A stretch of DNA of 16,050 bases from Alphaproteobacteria bacterium (GTDB lineage Bacteria > Pseudomonadota > Alphaproteobacteria > RS24): assembly GCA_009920875.1 (NCBI GenBank), contig RFZE01000024.1, positions 1 through 16,050 of the forward strand. The letters run 5' to 3'. A model generated the notes under the pieces. It was not told where the DNA came from. It searched no databases and saw only the letters and a list, made by a program, of their open reading frames with translations. Made by a program: the position numbers and the translations under genes. Of this stretch, positions 14,533 to 16,050 are shown one piece after another; the first letter of the stretch is position 1, and the number at the start of each line of letters is the position of its first letter.

Positions 14533-16050
14533 ATGCCGCGCTTTCCCTATCTTTCAACGATTTTTTTACTGCTGTCAGCATTGATTGCCACAGTTATTGT
14601 GCCAAATACGGTGCAAATTCTGCCGCAGGTCAAGCAAATTGAGGCCGATTTATCAGCGCGCTTTGGCGGCGAGGTCAAAATTGACGGGCCGGTGCGATTG
14701 CGTTTTGTGCCGCGCCCACAATTGATTGTCGAAAAAGTCAGTTTTAGCGACAATCGGCGCGCTGAAGCACGCTTTGCTGCCGCAATACCCCGTCTTGTTG
14801 TTGATTTAAACGTCGCTGAAATGGTGCAGCGGCGCTTTGCGTCCCGCGCTGTCACCGCTTTGGACGCTGATATTCAGGTGCAATTGACCGAACGTCCAGC
14901 CGACTTATTGGTCGATTTGAACGCAATTACATTGCCGCAGGTCAATATTCGCAATAGTGATTTTCGCATTATCGGTATCGACCCGCTACGCCCTGAGGCC
15001 GAGACGGTAATTCAAAATATGACGGTTCGATTGGCAGCCTTGCGCGCCGATGGCCCGATGCTGATTAGCGCGCAAAAATCAATGCCGAACGGTCAACTGG
15101 CGCGATTGCGTATGGCTGTCGGGGAGGTCGGACGCGACACTGAATTCGATGTTTTCATTGGCCTCGGCATCAATGAGCAGCTTCAGTTTAGCGGCTTTTT
15201 GTCGGGTGCGCTCAGCTCATGGCGGCTTGATGGTGAAGTTCAATTGCTGTCGGATAATTTGCTGGCCAATGCCATTGAGGCGCGCCTGCCGATAAAAATT
15301 TTACCGGAAGGACGGCGATTTAATTTGTCAGGATTGGTGCGCGGCTCGCCATCCGGTTTGCGGTCTGACAGTTTGGAAGTGGAAGCGCTCAACACTGTTT
15401 TTCGCGCGCGCACAGAACTCAATTGGCCGCGAATCGAAGGCGAAGTGCCGCTTCTCAATGGTCGTATTTCCACCGGAGCCGTCAATCTCGATTTACTGCG
15501 CCCGCATTTTGGCGAGAGAGATGACGCTCTATTGACCGGCTTATGGGGCGCTCTTGCGCCCAGCCTTGCCGTGTCCATGGCCGTTGAGGCCACGCGGTTT
15601 ACAATTGGCGAGGAAACCGGATCTGACTTATCCGCTGATTTTGAACAAAATGAGAGCGCATTGACGGTGCAAAGGTTAAATCTCAACCTGCCTTTCAGCT
15701 CGTCATTGCTGGCATCGGGGCGCTTTGATTTGACCGGCAAAATGCCAAGCTTTGACGGTAATTTCTCGGCGCGGTCTTCCGATACATTGGCTTTATTGCT
15801 CTGGCTTGGCAGTCGAAATGGGGTGGATTTTTCCTCTTTTGCCGAGACGGTTACTGAGGCACAAATTCAACGCGCCTCGCTTGTTGGGGATGTTGCGCTT
15901 GCCGACGGAGGATTGGCGCTGCGCGGCTTGGCCGGTCGTATTGGCGGGGATTATTTTTCAGCTGAAGTTATGCTGCCTGATTTGGAAGCCTATCAGGCAG
16001 ATATTGTTTTCAATATCAGTCGGCTTGATTTGGCTGATTGGGGGGTTGTC
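14533..16050 (+). CDS. AsmA family protein (3' partial)
   Basis: The frame opens at ATG 14533 and runs without a stop through 506 codons to the right edge. Residues 7-23 (LSTIFLLLSALIATVIV) form one N-terminal membrane segment, with the rest facing the periplasm. The family signature follows: ADLSARFGGEVKIDGPVRLRFVPRPQL at 38-64, the AsmA pattern of a short helix, a beta strand and then LxxxPRP. The remainder is beta-rich with repeated amphipathic strands, fitting the long groove-like fold of AsmA/TamB-type proteins, which are linked to phospholipid transport between membranes and outer-membrane assembly. An in-frame TAG at 14524 rules out starts further upstream. The ribosome binding site is weak (AGG at 14525-14527). 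The subgroup cannot be told without the C-terminus. Confidence 0.85.
   Translation, partial: MPRFPYLSTIFLLLSALIATVIVPNTVQILPQVKQIEADLSARFGGEVKIDGPVRLRFVPRPQLIVEKVSFSDNRRAEARFAAAIPRLVVDLNVAEMVQRRFASRAVTALDADIQVQLTERPADLLVDLNAITLPQVNIRNSDFRIIGIDPLRPEAETVIQNMTVRLAALRADGPMLISAQKSMPNGQLARLRMAVGEVGRDTEFDVFIGLGINEQLQFSGFLSGALSSWRLDGEVQLLSDNLLANAIEARLPIKILPEGRRFNLSGLVRGSPSGLRSDSLEVEALNTVFRARTELNWPRIEGEVPLLNGRISTGAVNLDLLRPHFGERDDALLTGLWGALAPSLAVSMAVEATRFTIGEETGSDLSADFEQNESALTVQRLNLNLPFSSSLLASGRFDLTGKMPSFDGNFSARSSDTLALLLWLGSRNGVDFSSFAETVTEAQIQRASLVGDVALADGGLALRGLAGRIGGDYFSAEVMLPDLEAYQADIVFNISRLDLADWGVV

Overview
The window is a chromosomal segment of a moderate-G+C alphaproteobacterium. The evidence is gene order and protein type: ftsA, ftsZ with a very long acidic linker, lpxC, bamD, recN and ligA run in the arrangement seen in many Rhizobiales and relatives, and the UvrD-type helicase resembles the alphaproteobacterial form. 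I cannot name genus or family. No tRNA, rRNA, CRISPR array, IS element or phage block was seen.

Layout. Plus strand, 1-3164: the end of the division and cell wall (dcw) cluster. ftsA enters from the left edge with its 5' end cut off, followed by a 163-base spacer rich in inverted repeats, then ftsZ, closed by a GC-rich hairpin. 3253-3747: a small M15-type zinc peptidase gene sits between ftsZ and lpxC, which are often neighbours. 3841-9544: lpxC, bamD, recN and ligA form a compact plus-strand run (spacers 83 and 9 bases, then a 1-base overlap). 9541-14416: a minus-strand run transcribed uvrD-like, prmA, pepP with gaps of only 7-8 bases. It ends head-on against ligA with overlapping stop codons. 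14417-14532: a short divergent intergenic region. 14533 to the right edge: the start of an AsmA-family gene on the plus strand.

Together the genes serve growth and envelope building (FtsA/FtsZ ring, LpxC commitment to lipid A, BamD in outer-membrane protein assembly, AsmA-like envelope protein), genome maintenance (RecN, LigA, the UvrD-type helicase) and protein modification or turnover (PrmA, aminopeptidase P).

Most of the window is conserved housekeeping sequence and I do not see a new multi-gene system. The points worth a second look are: the uvrD-like gene is broken by an out-of-frame internal deletion of about 40 codons; the ftsA-ftsZ spacer can form three successive hairpins and also carries a well-placed small ORF; the lpxC leader can fold so that its ribosome binding site is paired; and the M15 peptidase, with no signal peptide, is placed inside the division/envelope cluster between two hairpins.
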